This document shows positions 1 through 7,397 of a DNA stretch of 23,662 nucleotides, piece by piece. A model generated the notes under the pieces. That model made no database searches. It saw only the letters and a program-made list of their open reading frames with translations, and was not told the DNA's origin. The position numbers and the translations under genes were made by a program. The stretch is from positions 705 to 24,366 of the forward strand of contig FR880283.1 of the NCBI GenBank assembly GCA_000435195.1, given 5' to 3'. Every line of letters starts with the position of its first letter. Position 1 is the stretch's first letter. This DNA is from Clostridium sp. CAG:169. Lineage in GTDB: Bacteria > Bacillota > Clostridia > Oscillospirales > Ruminococcaceae.

Positions 1-1
1 G

Positions 2-694
2 GCGCTCCAGGCAACCGCTGCCGACAGCCTCAACGACGTCTATGCCACCGGTGCAGTCCTCATCGGCGCGGTGGTCTACCACCTGACCTCCATCCCGGTG
101 GACGGCTGGATGGGTATGGCGGTGGCAATCTTTATCACCGTCTCCGGCATCAAACTGGTCATCGAAACCGGCAACCCGCTGCTGGGAGAGGCGCCCGACC
201 CACAGATGGTGCAGGAGCTGGCAGAACGCATCACCTCCTACCAGGGTGTCATCGGCATCCACGACCTTCAGGTCCATAATTATGGTCCGGGACGTATCTT
301 TGCCTCGGTACACGCCGAAGTTCCTGCCAACAGCGACATCATCGCCAGCCACGACATCATCGACAACATCGAGCGTGAGGTCGGCACACAAATGAACATC
401 AATCTGGTGATTCACATGGACCCGGTGGTCATCGACGATGAACCCACCAACCGTCTGCGTGAACAGGTTCAGCAAATTGTCACCGACATCGACCCGCAGC
501 TGAGTATGCACGATTTTCGTGCGGTATTCGGTCCCACCCATACCAATCTGGTGTTCGACATCGCTGTACCGCCCGCCTTCTCTTTAAGCGACAGCGAGCT
601 TGAGCAGCTCATCGAGCGCCGTGCCAAGGAGATGGGCAGCTACTTCTGTGTCATCACCATCGACCACAATTACGCTTATCTTCCGCACAATTAA
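2..694 (+). CDS. Cation diffusion facilitator transporter, C-terminal part (5' end outside window)
   Basis: The frame is open from base 2, so the gene starts before the window; about 230 residues are visible. The first dozen residues hold D-S-L-N-D, which fits the metal-site position of transmembrane helix 5 in cation diffusion facilitators, followed by a last hydrophobic helix (VLIGAVVYHL to about residue 50) and a long soluble tail. The tail has two tandem ferredoxin-like halves typical of the cytoplasmic dimerisation domain (IHDLQVHNYGPGRIFASVHAEVPAN). Family members export divalent metals by proton antiport. The helix-5 motif here is DxxxD rather than the HxxxD of zinc exporters, which by family knowledge leans to Mn or Fe; this is inference because helix 2 is not visible. 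An internal ATG at 71 is not the real start. Confidence 0.88.
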   Translation, partial: ALQATAADSLNDVYATGAVLIGAVVYHLTSIPVDGWMGMAVAIFITVSGIKLVIETGNPLLGEAPDPQMVQELAERITSYQGVIGIHDLQVHNYGPGRIFASVHAEVPANSDIIASHDIIDNIEREVGTQMNINLVIHMDPVVIDDEPTNRLREQVQQIVTDIDPQLSMHDFRAVFGPTHTNLVFDIAVPPAFSLSDSELEQLIERRAKEMGSYFCVITIDHNYAYLPHN

Positions 695-729
695 GCGTTC
701 GATGGTCGCTGCCTTTCGTGCTTATTTTG

Positions 730-738
730 TGTTATAAT
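730..738 (+). promoter_or_regulatory. Extended -10 promoter candidate for cmk
   Basis: TG at 730-731, one spacer base, then a perfect TATAAT at 733-738, 35 bases before the cmk ATG and just after the transporter stop codon. No good -35 box is visible, as is tolerated by extended -10 promoters. It would let cmk and the genes behind it be transcribed independently of the transporter. Confidence 0.5.
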
Positions 739-772
739 CAAAATGACGACATTTTTTGAGGAGGAATCCACT

Positions 773-1459
773 ATGATTCGCATTGCCATCGACGGTCCGT
801 CCAGCGCAGGAAAAAGCACGGTCGCAAAACAGATTGCCCGCGACCTTTCCATCATCTATGTTGATACCGGTGCGATGTACCGCGCCATCGGTCTGTATGT
901 GCTGCGTCAAAACCTTGATACCAAAGATACCGCACAGGTTTGTGGCTGTCTGCCCAACATCCGCATCGCCACCTCCTACGACCCGCAGGCAGGTCAGCGC
1001 ATCTTTTTAAACGACGAGGACGTTTCCGAACAGATTCGCTCCCCGCAGGCGTCGATGGCAGCCTCCGACGTTTCTGCCATCCCGCAGGTCCGCGCCTTTT
1101 TGCTCTCCCTGCAGCAGGATATGGCAAAAAAACAGAGCCTGATTATGGACGGCAGGGACATCGGCACGGTGGTCATCCCAGATGCCGAGTTAAAGATTTT
1201 TCTGACCGCCTCCAGCCAGTCCCGCGCCCGCCGCAGATATTTGGAGTATCTCCAGAAGGGACAGCAGGTGGAATATGAACAGGTATTGCAGGATGTGATC
1301 CAGCGCGACCATCAGGATTCCACCCGCAGCGCAGCGCCGCTGTGCCAGGCTGAGGACGCTGTCCTGATCGACTCCACCGAGCTGAGCTTTGTTCAGACGG
1401 TCGATGCCATCAAGCAGCTGATCAACCGGAAAATTGAACAGCTTTCGCTGACCGTCTAG
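773..1459 (+). CDS. cmk: Cytidylate kinase (CMP/dCMP kinase)
   Basis: Phosphorylates CMP and dCMP to the diphosphates with ATP, in the cytoplasm, as part of pyrimidine nucleotide salvage and DNA precursor supply. The 228-residue product opens MIRIAIDGPSSAGKST, a Walker A P-loop, followed by the family motif YVDTGAMYRA and, near residue 128, MDGRDIGTVV. Length is normal for the family. The frame is open to an ATG at 743, but GAGGAGGA at 758-765 sits correctly before the ATG at 773, and the family begins at the P-loop strand, so 773 is the start. It begins the cmk–plsC–(transporter)–ispH/rpsA series; cmk, plsC and ispH-rpsA are classic neighbours in Clostridia. Confidence 0.97.
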   Translation: MIRIAIDGPSSAGKSTVAKQIARDLSIIYVDTGAMYRAIGLYVLRQNLDTKDTAQVCGCLPNIRIATSYDPQAGQRIFLNDEDVSEQIRSPQASMAASDVSAIPQVRAFLLSLQQDMAKKQSLIMDGRDIGTVVIPDAELKIFLTASSQSRARRRYLEYLQKGQQVEYEQVLQDVIQRDHQDSTRSAAPLCQAEDAVLIDSTELSFVQTVDAIKQLINRKIEQLSLTV

Positions 1460-1511
1460 CCGATTGGCTGAAGATTCGGCTGCTTTGTCCCATTTTGAAG
1501 GAGGTTTTTAC

Positions 1512-1565
1512 TTGTTCTGTCTGAATCTCTCGGGAAGTGCCGCAGCGCCTTCCGCTTCGATTTAA
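1512..1565 (+). CDS. Possible 17-residue ORF between cmk and plsC
   Basis: A TTG at 1512 follows a very strong ribosome binding site, GAAGGAGG at 1497-1504, with 7 bases spacing. The frame reads MFCLNLSGSAAAPSASI and stops at 1563. No other gene explains this Shine-Dalgarno: plsC starts 78 bases later and has its own weaker site. It may be a leader peptide, or the remains of an earlier plsC start (both begin TTG-TTC, giving M-F). It is too short to classify. Confidence 0.3.
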   Translation: MFCLNLSGSAAAPSASI

Positions 1566-1589
1566 AATTAGTTTGAAAGGAAGATTGAT

Positions 1590-2216
1590 TTGTTCTACGA
1601 AATTGCGATCCGAGCCGTCAACCTCCTGTGGCACTTCTGGTTCCGACTGGAGATCAACGGACGGGAAAACGAACCGCAGTCCGGCGGGTACATCCTCGCC
1701 AGCAACCACTGCTCTGCCATCGACCCGATGATTGTCTGTCAGGGTATCCGAAAGCACCACATCCACTTTATGGCAAAGGCAGAGCTGTTTGAGATTCCGG
1801 TTTTAAAGCACGTCATCCGCTGGCTCAAAGCATTTCCGGTATCCCGCGGCACTGGCGACACCACCGCGATTGAAACTGCCATGCAGGTCATCCGCGACGG
1901 CGAAGTGCTTGGGCTGTTCCCGGAAGGCACCCGCAGCAAGGACGGCAATCTGCTGCGCTTTAAATCGGGACTTGCGCTGATTGCCCAGCAGACCGGCGCG
2001 CCGGTGCTGCCGGTCACCATCACCTACTGTGACCCTGACAAGCGGTTTCGTTCCCGCGTTGTGGTCAATTACGGCACTCTGATTTCCTGTGAGGAATTGG
2101 GGATTCACACCACCGGCGCTGCTGCTGCCGGAGACCTGTCCCACGCAAGGGAATTAAAGGACGCCACCAGAAATCTAAAAGCTGCCATGGAGGAACTGAA
2201 AGCCCGGAACCTGTAA
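1590..2216 (+). CDS. plsC: 1-acyl-sn-glycerol-3-phosphate acyltransferase
   Basis: Transfers the second acyl chain to lysophosphatidic acid, giving phosphatidic acid for membrane phospholipid synthesis; acts at the inner face of the membrane. The 208-residue protein has an N-terminal hydrophobic patch, the catalytic HX4D motif as NHCSAIDP (about residues 38-45), a GDTTAIETA segment and the acceptor-binding FPEGTRS motif at about residues 110-116. Length suits the short bacterial family. The start is TTG at 1590, preceded by GAAAGGAAG at 1575-1583. It lies 130 bases behind cmk and 15 bases ahead of the broken transporter gene, probably in one transcript. Confidence 0.95.
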   Translation: MFYEIAIRAVNLLWHFWFRLEINGRENEPQSGGYILASNHCSAIDPMIVCQGIRKHHIHFMAKAELFEIPVLKHVIRWLKAFPVSRGTGDTTAIETAMQVIRDGEVLGLFPEGTRSKDGNLLRFKSGLALIAQQTGAPVLPVTITYCDPDKRFRSRVVVNYGTLISCEELGIHTTGAAAAGDLSHARELKDATRNLKAAMEELKARNL

Positions 2217-2231
2217 AAGGAAGGGATTTTC

Positions 2232-3427
2232 ATGTCAAAGCAGCTTATCCTGCACAACCGTTTATTTTTCTTAAATCTGATGTCGTTTTTCGGCGGGTTT
2301 GTTTTTTATGCACCGGTCTCTCTGCTGGTCCGCACCCGCTGCGGCGTCACCGAAGCACAGTTTTTCCTGTTGGAAGCCATCCTGTCGGTCAGCATCTTTT
2401 TCTTTGAGGTCCCCTGCGGACTTTTGTCCGACCGGCTCGGCTACAAAAACACGCTGATTGCCGGCTCCTGCTTTCTGTTTGCCGCAAGGCTGCTGATATT
2501 TTGCTCCGACCGCTTCTGGCTCTTTGCTGTCGAGGCAGTCGCAGAAGGCATCGCCTCTGCCCTTTTTTCCGGCACCTTTTCCGCCTATCTGTACGAGGTG
2601 GAGCCGCAGGATTTTGCCGAAAATCTTTCCAAAAACGACAACTGCTCCAACCTTGGCTTTATCCTATCCTCGCTGGGATTTTTTGTCCTGTACGCTTACG
2701 GCGGAATCGACAGCCTGCTGTTTTTCACCATGCTGTTTTCCTTTGCCGCGCTGGTCTGCTCTTTCTTTTTAAAGCCGGTCGGAGCAAAGCCCTGCCACCT
2801 GCGCAGAAAACAGGCGGCGGTCCCGGTTCATCTTTCGCTGGCAGCACCGGACATCGTGCTGGTTTTTCTTCTGGGATGTGTCAGCGTTGCCTTTCTGCTG
2901 GTCAATTTTTTCTATGTTTCACTACTGATCAAGGTCGGCATCCCGGAAAAATATATGACCGCTTTCATCCTTGTTTATTCGGCAATCCAGCTGAGCGTCC
3001 CGCGCATCGTTCACCGGCTGCGTCGGTGGCAGCGCGCATCGTTCCCCGGCTGCGTCGGTGGCAGCCACTGCTTTCCCTGCGGCTGTTTTTGGTTGTCGCC
3101 TGCATCATGGCTTGCACCTTCCCCCTGATTTCAAACCTTGGTATCCTGCTGCCCATGCTGCTGTTCCCTACCGTTTTGTCGGTGCTTGGGGTCTATCTGG
3201 AGCAGTATCAGAACAGACGGATTGATGCCTTATCTCGCGGTGAAAACCGAGCTGAACTTCTCTCGGTTTACAGCATGGTTTCCCGCCTGACCGAAATCCT
3301 TTTCCTGCTTGGCTCCTCTGCGCTCAGCCGCCTGACGACCGACCTTGTGTTTTTCCTGCTCGGCGCGCTCTTTTTGATTTCGGTCTTTGCCTGCGCCCTG
3401 TTACCCAAGCAGGAGAGCGACCAATAA
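2232..3427 (+). pseudogene. Major facilitator superfamily transporter, frameshifted by a 32-bp duplication
   Basis: Starting at ATG 2232 (site AAGGAAGGG, 2219-2227), the frame encodes a very hydrophobic protein with MFS features, including the loop-2/3 motif GLLSDRLGYKNTL near residue 63. It continues correctly to about residue 266, then runs out of frame to a stop at 3128. The transporter sequence resumes in another frame (LRRWQPLLSLRLFLVVAC) and ends at 3427 with CALLPKQESDQ. The break coincides with two adjacent 32-bp copies at 3001-3064; removing one copy restores one continuous 387-residue frame, the usual MFS length. As written the gene makes only a truncated protein of 298 residues, lacking about four helices. 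The substrate is unknown. It may be a recent inactivation or a reversible off state, or an assembly error. Confidence 0.88.
3001..3064 (+). repeat. 32-bp direct tandem duplication inside the MFS gene
   Basis: Copy 1 is 3001-3032 and copy 2 is 3033-3064, directly adjacent. They differ at one base, A3013 versus C3045. Each begins CGCGCATCGTTC and ends GTCGGTGGCAG. Because 32 is not a multiple of three, the duplication shifts the reading frame of the transporter. Confidence 0.95.
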
Positions 3428-3452
3428 AATCACACAGAAAGGATGGGTTTCC

Positions 3453-5456
3453 ATGCCTGTTACCGTTGCCAAAACAGCCGGCTTCTGCTTCGGCGTACGC
3501 CGCGCTGTCGATACCGTTTACCGGCAGCTGGAAGAAAGCTGCCGCACCGAATCCCCCAAGCTGTACACCCTGGGAGAAATCATCCACAACCCGCAGGTGG
3601 TCGAGGAGCTGAACACCCTGGGAGCGGTGGCTGTCGAACAGCTGCCCGAGCTGCTGACACTGGAACAAACCGAAAAGGTCCCGGTCATCATCCGCTCCCA
3701 CGGCGTACCGCACAGCGTCTATGAAGCGTTCGAACAAAACGGCATCCCCTATGTAGATGCCACCTGCCCGTATGTTCGCCAGATTCAAAAAATCGTCGCT
3801 GACCAGCCGCAGGATACCCTGGTACTGGTCGCCGGAGATGCCAAGCATCCCGAGGTCAAGGGCATCATCGGTCATTGTAATGCAACATTTGTTACATTTG
3901 AATCTGCCGAAGAACTGCAAAAAATCACCGAAAACAGCCCAAATCTGGCTAAAATGAACAGCGTAATGGTCGCTCAGACCACTTTTAACACGTCGGAGTG
4001 GCAAAAATGCGTAGAAACTGCGAAAAAGCTGTATACAAAACCAAAAATATTTGATACAATATGTAAGGCTACATTGATGCGACAAACAGAAGCTGCACAT
4101 TTGGCAGAAGTTTCGGATATCATGATTGTGATAGGCGGCAGACACAGTTCGAACACAAGGAAGTTGTCAGATATCTGCAGTCGGTACTGCAAAACCATTT
4201 GGGTCGAGACGGCACAGGAACTTTTGAACGGTCAAGCGGATGTTGTCTGCCAGATTGCTGCAGGCAGTCGTGTCGGTGTTACTGCCGGTGCTTCGACACC
4301 GGTGCGTATAATTAAGGAGGTACAAAAAACCATGAGTGAGATTTTGAAAGAAGAAGAAATGTCCTTTGAAGAGATGCTTGACCAGTCCTTCAAGAGTACA
4401 TATACAGGGGAGAAGGTGAAGGCTGTCGTTACCAGCGTGGCTCCAAACGAGATCACCGTTGACATCGGCACCAAACACACAGGCTATGTTCCGCTTGCAG
4501 AGCTGACAAGTGACCCAAGCCTGAAACCGGAAGACATCGTGAAAAAAGGCGACGAGATCGAACTGGTTGTTCTTCGTGTAAATGACGTAGAAGGCACTGT
4601 TATGCTGTCCAAAAAACGTCTGGACGCACAGGCTGGCTTTGAAAAGGTAATGGCTGCTGCCGGCACCGGCGAAGTTCTCTCCGGTACCGTTACCGACGTT
4701 GTCAAAGGCGGCGTTCTGGCTATCACCGAGGGCGTAAAGGTATTCATCCCTGCTTCCCTGTCCGGTGTTTCCAAAAACGAACCACTCGAGCAGCTGCTCA
4801 AACAGAAGGTTGACTTTGTCATCCGCGAAGTAAACGAGAAACGTCACAGAGCAGTTGGCTCCATCAAAGACGTTCTCAAAGAGCAGAAGAAAGCTCTGGA
4901 AGAAAAATTCTGGGGCGAGGTTGAAGTTGGCAAACGTTATCAGGGCGTTGTCAAATCCCTCACCAGCTACGGCGCATTCGTTGACCTGGGCGGTGTTGAC
5001 GGTATGGTTCACATCTCCGAGCTGTCCTGGCTGAGAATCAAACATCCATCTGATGTTGTCAAAGTTGGCGACGTTCTGGATGTATATGTAAAAGACATCG
5101 ACACCGAGAACAAGAAGATCTCCCTGGGCTACAAGAAAACCGAGGACAATCCTTGGGAAGTACTCAAGAGAGATTACGAGATCGGCAGCGTAGTAACCGC
5201 TAAAGTAGTTTCCATGACTGCTTTCGGTGCATTCGCTCAGATCATCCCGGGCGTTGACGGTCTGATCCACATTTCTCAGATCTCCAACGAGCGCATCAAC
5301 AAACCTCAGGACGTTCTGACCATCGGTCAGGAGGTTCAGGTTCAGATCACTGACATCGACTTCGACAAGAAGCGTGTCAGCCTGTCCATGAAAGCTCTGC
5401 TGGACGATTCCGCTGAGGAAGCTGCTGAAGAAGTTTCCGCTGAAGACGCTGAATAA
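3453..5456 (+). CDS. ispH-rpsA: IspH (HMBPP reductase) fused to ribosomal protein S1
   Basis: A 667-residue fusion. Residues 1-290 are 4-hydroxy-3-methylbut-2-enyl diphosphate reductase, the last step of the MEP isoprenoid pathway: the three [4Fe-4S] cysteines are C12 (GFCFGV), C105 (DATCPY) and C204 (TICKAT); substrate and catalytic residues H45, H83, H132, E134 (KHPEV), T176/T177 (AQTTFN), S232/N234 and S281 are all present. Residues about 317-651 hold four S1 RNA-binding repeats, as in short Gram-positive S1 proteins, ending in an acidic tail. This fusion is known in many Clostridia. The start is ATG 3453 with AGAAAGGA at 3436-3443; the frame is open further upstream but that overlaps the transporter's end. 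An internal Shine-Dalgarno at 4314-4320 could start S1 alone. The middle of the IspH part is noticeably AT-rich. Confidence 0.96.
   Translation: MPVTVAKTAGFCFGVRRAVDTVYRQLEESCRTESPKLYTLGEIIHNPQVVEELNTLGAVAVEQLPELLTLEQTEKVPVIIRSHGVPHSVYEAFEQNGIPYVDATCPYVRQIQKIVADQPQDTLVLVAGDAKHPEVKGIIGHCNATFVTFESAEELQKITENSPNLAKMNSVMVAQTTFNTSEWQKCVETAKKLYTKPKIFDTICKATLMRQTEAAHLAEVSDIMIVIGGRHSSNTRKLSDICSRYCKTIWVETAQELLNGQADVVCQIAAGSRVGVTAGASTPVRIIKEVQKTMSEILKEEEMSFEEMLDQSFKSTYTGEKVKAVVTSVAPNEITVDIGTKHTGYVPLAELTSDPSLKPEDIVKKGDEIELVVLRVNDVEGTVMLSKKRLDAQAGFEKVMAAAGTGEVLSGTVTDVVKGGVLAITEGVKVFIPASLSGVSKNEPLEQLLKQKVDFVIREVNEKRHRAVGSIKDVLKEQKKALEEKFWGEVEVGKRYQGVVKSLTSYGAFVDLGGVDGMVHISELSWLRIKHPSDVVKVGDVLDVYVKDIDTENKKISLGYKKTEDNPWEVLKRDYEIGSVVTAKVVSMTAFGAFAQIIPGVDGLIHISQISNERINKPQDVLTIGQEVQVQITDIDFDKKRVSLSMKALLDDSAEEAAEEVSAEDAE
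4313..4334 (+). promoter_or_regulatory. Internal ribosome binding site and in-frame ATG for a free S1 protein
   Basis: TAAGGAGG at 4313-4320 is a near-perfect Shine-Dalgarno inside the coding sequence. It is followed after 11 bases by ATG 4332, in frame (codon 294 of the fusion). Translation from here would give a 374-residue protein starting MSEILKEEEMSFEEM with all four S1 repeats. The spacing is a little long but usable. Confidence 0.6.
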
Positions 5457-5465
5457 GTTCTTTTC

Positions 5466-5503
5466 AAGACCGGTGATTCCTTTTTAGGAACACCGGTCTT
5501 TTT
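5466..5503 (+). terminator. Rho-independent terminator after ispH-rpsA
   Basis: AAGACCGGTG-ATTCC (5466-5480) pairs with GGAA-CACCGGTCTT (5487-5500) around a TTTTTA loop, followed by a T run. It lies nine bases behind the stop codon. Confidence 0.9.
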
Positions 5504-5538
5504 CTATCTGCTTTGTTAAAACAAGAAGGAGGAGACAG

Positions 5539-6534
5539 ATGTACCTGCACCAAAATGAATTGACCATCCGCGACGCCTTGCCCGCTGACGCGCCGCTGCT
5601 GTGCCGCTGGTGGAACGACGGCAAGGTGATGGAGCACGCCGGATTTCCACAGGGACTGGGCACCAGCGTAGAAAAAATCACCCAGAAGCTTTTGGAACCG
5701 GACAACCGCACCCACCTGCTGATCATAGAATCCGAGGGTCTGCCCATCGGAGAGATGAACTGGCGCAGAGAAGAAAGCGACCACGCTGAAATCGGCATCA
5801 AAATCTGTGAGAGCGACCGGCAGGAAAAGGGCTTTGGCTCCCGCCTGATTGCCATGCTCTGTCGGGATTTGTTTGCTAACCGCGGCATTGCCCGCATCAC
5901 CTTAAATACTATGCTGGAAAATCAGCGCGCCCAGCACGTCTATGAAAAGCTGGGCTTTGTCAAAACCGGCGTGCGGGAAAACTGCTGGCGCGACCAAACC
6001 GGAAGGCTGCGCACCGCTGTGGATTATCAGCTGCTGCCGCAGCAGCTCCGCCTCCCTTTTGACGAAAAGGAGCCTTGGGTACGCGACGCTGTGCCTGCCG
6101 ACCGCAAAGCAATCGCAGAAATCTACCGCACCCTGTTTGAAGCAATGTCCAATCTGCAGCCGCAGTATATCCAGGCAGCCGAACAGGACCCTGATTTTAT
6201 CCTCAAAATCATCACCGAAAGCAAAAAGGACATCCTGGTTGCCCAGTGCGGTGTACAGCTGCTCGGCTTTGCACTGGTGCTGATGACCCACACCCCGCCC
6301 TACCGTTGCTTTGTCCCGCACCCTTATGCAGACCTTCTGGACCTTGCCGTTCTGCCGGATGCCCGCGGAAACGGTCTTGGCACCCTGCTGCTTCAGGCAG
6401 TCAAGGGTTGGGCAAAGGCATACGGAGCCGACTACCTGGAGCTTGGCGCCCTTTCCAACAATCAGGAAGCCATCCGCCTGTATGAGCGGGAAGGCTTTCG
6501 CGAATGTCTAAAGACCTTCCGTGCCAGCCTGTAA
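5539..6534 (+). CDS. Tandem two-domain GNAT N-acetyltransferase
   Basis: 331 residues made of two GNAT domains, each expected to bind acetyl-CoA. Domain 1 (about 8-165) resembles the RimJ/RimL type, with the pyrophosphate-binding loop Q95-E-K-G-F-G100 and the C-terminal NxRAxxxYEKLGF pattern. Domain 2 (about 178-331) has R276-G-N-G-L-G281 and ends ALSNNQEAIRLYEREGF, like aminoglycoside or small-amine acetyltransferases. Both halves look intact. ATG 5539 is preceded by AAGGAGG at 5527-5533. The gene begins only 36 bases after the rpsA terminator with no clear promoter between, so it may depend on read-through. The substrate cannot be told from sequence. Confidence 0.9.
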   Translation: MYLHQNELTIRDALPADAPLLCRWWNDGKVMEHAGFPQGLGTSVEKITQKLLEPDNRTHLLIIESEGLPIGEMNWRREESDHAEIGIKICESDRQEKGFGSRLIAMLCRDLFANRGIARITLNTMLENQRAQHVYEKLGFVKTGVRENCWRDQTGRLRTAVDYQLLPQQLRLPFDEKEPWVRDAVPADRKAIAEIYRTLFEAMSNLQPQYIQAAEQDPDFILKIITESKKDILVAQCGVQLLGFALVLMTHTPPYRCFVPHPYADLLDLAVLPDARGNGLGTLLLQAVKGWAKAYGADYLELGALSNNQEAIRLYEREGFRECLKTFRASL

Positions 6535-6573
6535 CGAGCGGTACCCTGCAAAGCAAGAAAGGAGCCAATCTAA

Positions 6574-6753
6574 ATGCCAAAATATAAAACAGAACTTCTG
6601 CAACAGTTGACAACTGAAACTGTGCAGCAAAAAATCGACGAATGTACTGCCCGGATGGACAAGGAGGGATTTACTCTGGTCAGCTTTTCCTTTATGGATG
6701 CGCAGACCGCCGTCCTGGTGTTCAAAAAGGGATTGAAGGGCAGTATGCTGTGA
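6574..6753 (+). CDS. Small protein of 59 residues, possibly DUF4177-like
   Basis: ATG 6574 follows AAAGGAG at 6558-6564 with nine bases spacing. The product begins MPKYKTELLQQ and has the pattern IDECTARMDKEGFTLVSFSF, then TAVLVFKKGL. The layout (short strand, helix, 'EGwxLVS', closing strand with F-K-K) recalls the small DUF4177 fold, but this is a pattern judgement only. It is 39 bases downstream of the GNAT gene and probably cotranscribed. Its stop codon lies inside the first copy of a 14-bp repeat. Confidence 0.6.
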   Translation: MPKYKTELLQQLTTETVQQKIDECTARMDKEGFTLVSFSFMDAQTAVLVFKKGLKGSML

Positions 6754-6786
6754 TCATCATGCTGTGACCATCATGCTGTAACCGTT
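6745..6786 (+). repeat. Three imperfect 14-bp tandem repeats
   Basis: ATGCTGTGATCATC (6745-6758), ATGCTGTGACCATC (6759-6772) and a degenerate third copy ATGCTGTAACCGTT (6773-6786), followed by a further GACCATCAT. The repeats cover the end of the 59-residue gene and the bases just after it. Confidence 0.7.
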
Positions 6787-6815
6787 GACCATCATACGAT
6801 AATCGCTTTACATAC

Positions 6816-6850
6816 AAAAAGAGGATGTGAAAAATTCACATCCTCTTTTT
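6816..6850. terminator. Bidirectional terminator between convergent genes
   Basis: AAAAAGAGGATGTGAA (6816-6831) pairs with TTCACATCCTCTTTTT (6835-6850) around a 3-base loop. A runs on the left and T runs on the right let it end both the rightward GNAT unit and the leftward hydrolase unit. Confidence 0.92.
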
Positions 6851-6859
6851 TGCCTTTTA

Positions 6860-7372
6860 TTATCGGGTCGCTTGAGCGAGCAAATCATCCAGCGAAAAGA
6901 CCTGTGCATATCTTCCCTGCCAGATTTTCTGTTCATAATATGCTTCTGCCTGCTCGGCGGTCAGGTATTCGTTATCATAGGTGGCGCAGCATCCCTGCGG
7001 CACCAGCACCTGATAACCGCGCTCGAAGGCTGATTGAATGGTGGCATCCACGCACAGCTCGGTCATCATCCCCGCTACAATCAACTGGGTAATGCCCTGC
7101 TGTCCGCACCAATCCTCCAGCTCTGTTTCCAGAAAGGCGCTGCTGTAGCTTTTGTCCAGCACCAGCTCGCCCTCTCTGGGCTGGATGCGCGGGTCAATCG
7201 GAGAAACTTCCCCCTCCTCTGCTGCCTGCCGAACATAGACCAGCGGCACCATCTGCTGACGGCACCACCCAATCAGACGGGAGAGGCGTTTGGTCACGCC
7301 TTCTCCGCCGTCCGGCAAGGGAGCGGTGGCTGCCTGCTGGACATCCACAATCAGACACGCTGTTTTTTCCAT
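6860..7372 (-). CDS. Isochorismatase-family cysteine hydrolase
   Basis: 170 residues with the full catalytic triad of the family: D10 (CLIVDVQ), K74 (LDKSYSSAF) and C107 (MTELCVDAT), with the cis-peptide region VAGMMTE just before the cysteine. Relatives hydrolyse nicotinamide, isochorismate, or ureido/carbamoyl compounds; the exact substrate cannot be assigned, and the metal-binding residues of true nicotinamidases are not clear. ATG 7372 is preceded on the minus strand by AGGAGGAAACAGCCG. It is 25 bases downstream of the aminopeptidase gene, so both belong to one leftward operon ending at the 6816-6850 terminator. Confidence 0.92.
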   Translation of the reverse strand: MEKTACLIVDVQQAATAPLPDGGEGVTKRLSRLIGWCRQQMVPLVYVRQAAEEGEVSPIDPRIQPREGELVLDKSYSSAFLETELEDWCGQQGITQLIVAGMMTELCVDATIQSAFERGYQVLVPQGCCATYDNEYLTAEQAEAYYEQKIWQGRYAQVFSLDDLLAQATR

Positions 7373-7397
7373 CGGCTGTTTCCTCCTGCGTGACCGC

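Noticed and set aside
1458..1481. Hairpin AGCCGA/TCGGCT after cmk as a terminator
   Set aside because: Only six base pairs with a 12-base loop and no T run.
3387..3452. Upstream in-frame start for ispH-rpsA at 3387
   Set aside because: It overlaps the transporter reading frame, lacks a ribosome site, and would add residues before the conserved IspH start.
4307..4312. TATAAT inside ispH as a promoter for S1
   Set aside because: There is no -35 box at a suitable distance, and a start about seven bases downstream would fall at the Shine-Dalgarno, leaving it out of or at the very edge of the mRNA.
4167..5270. 367-residue open frame on the minus strand under the S1 part
   Set aside because: It mirrors the codon bias of the highly expressed rpsA frame, has no ribosome site, and its translation resembles no protein.
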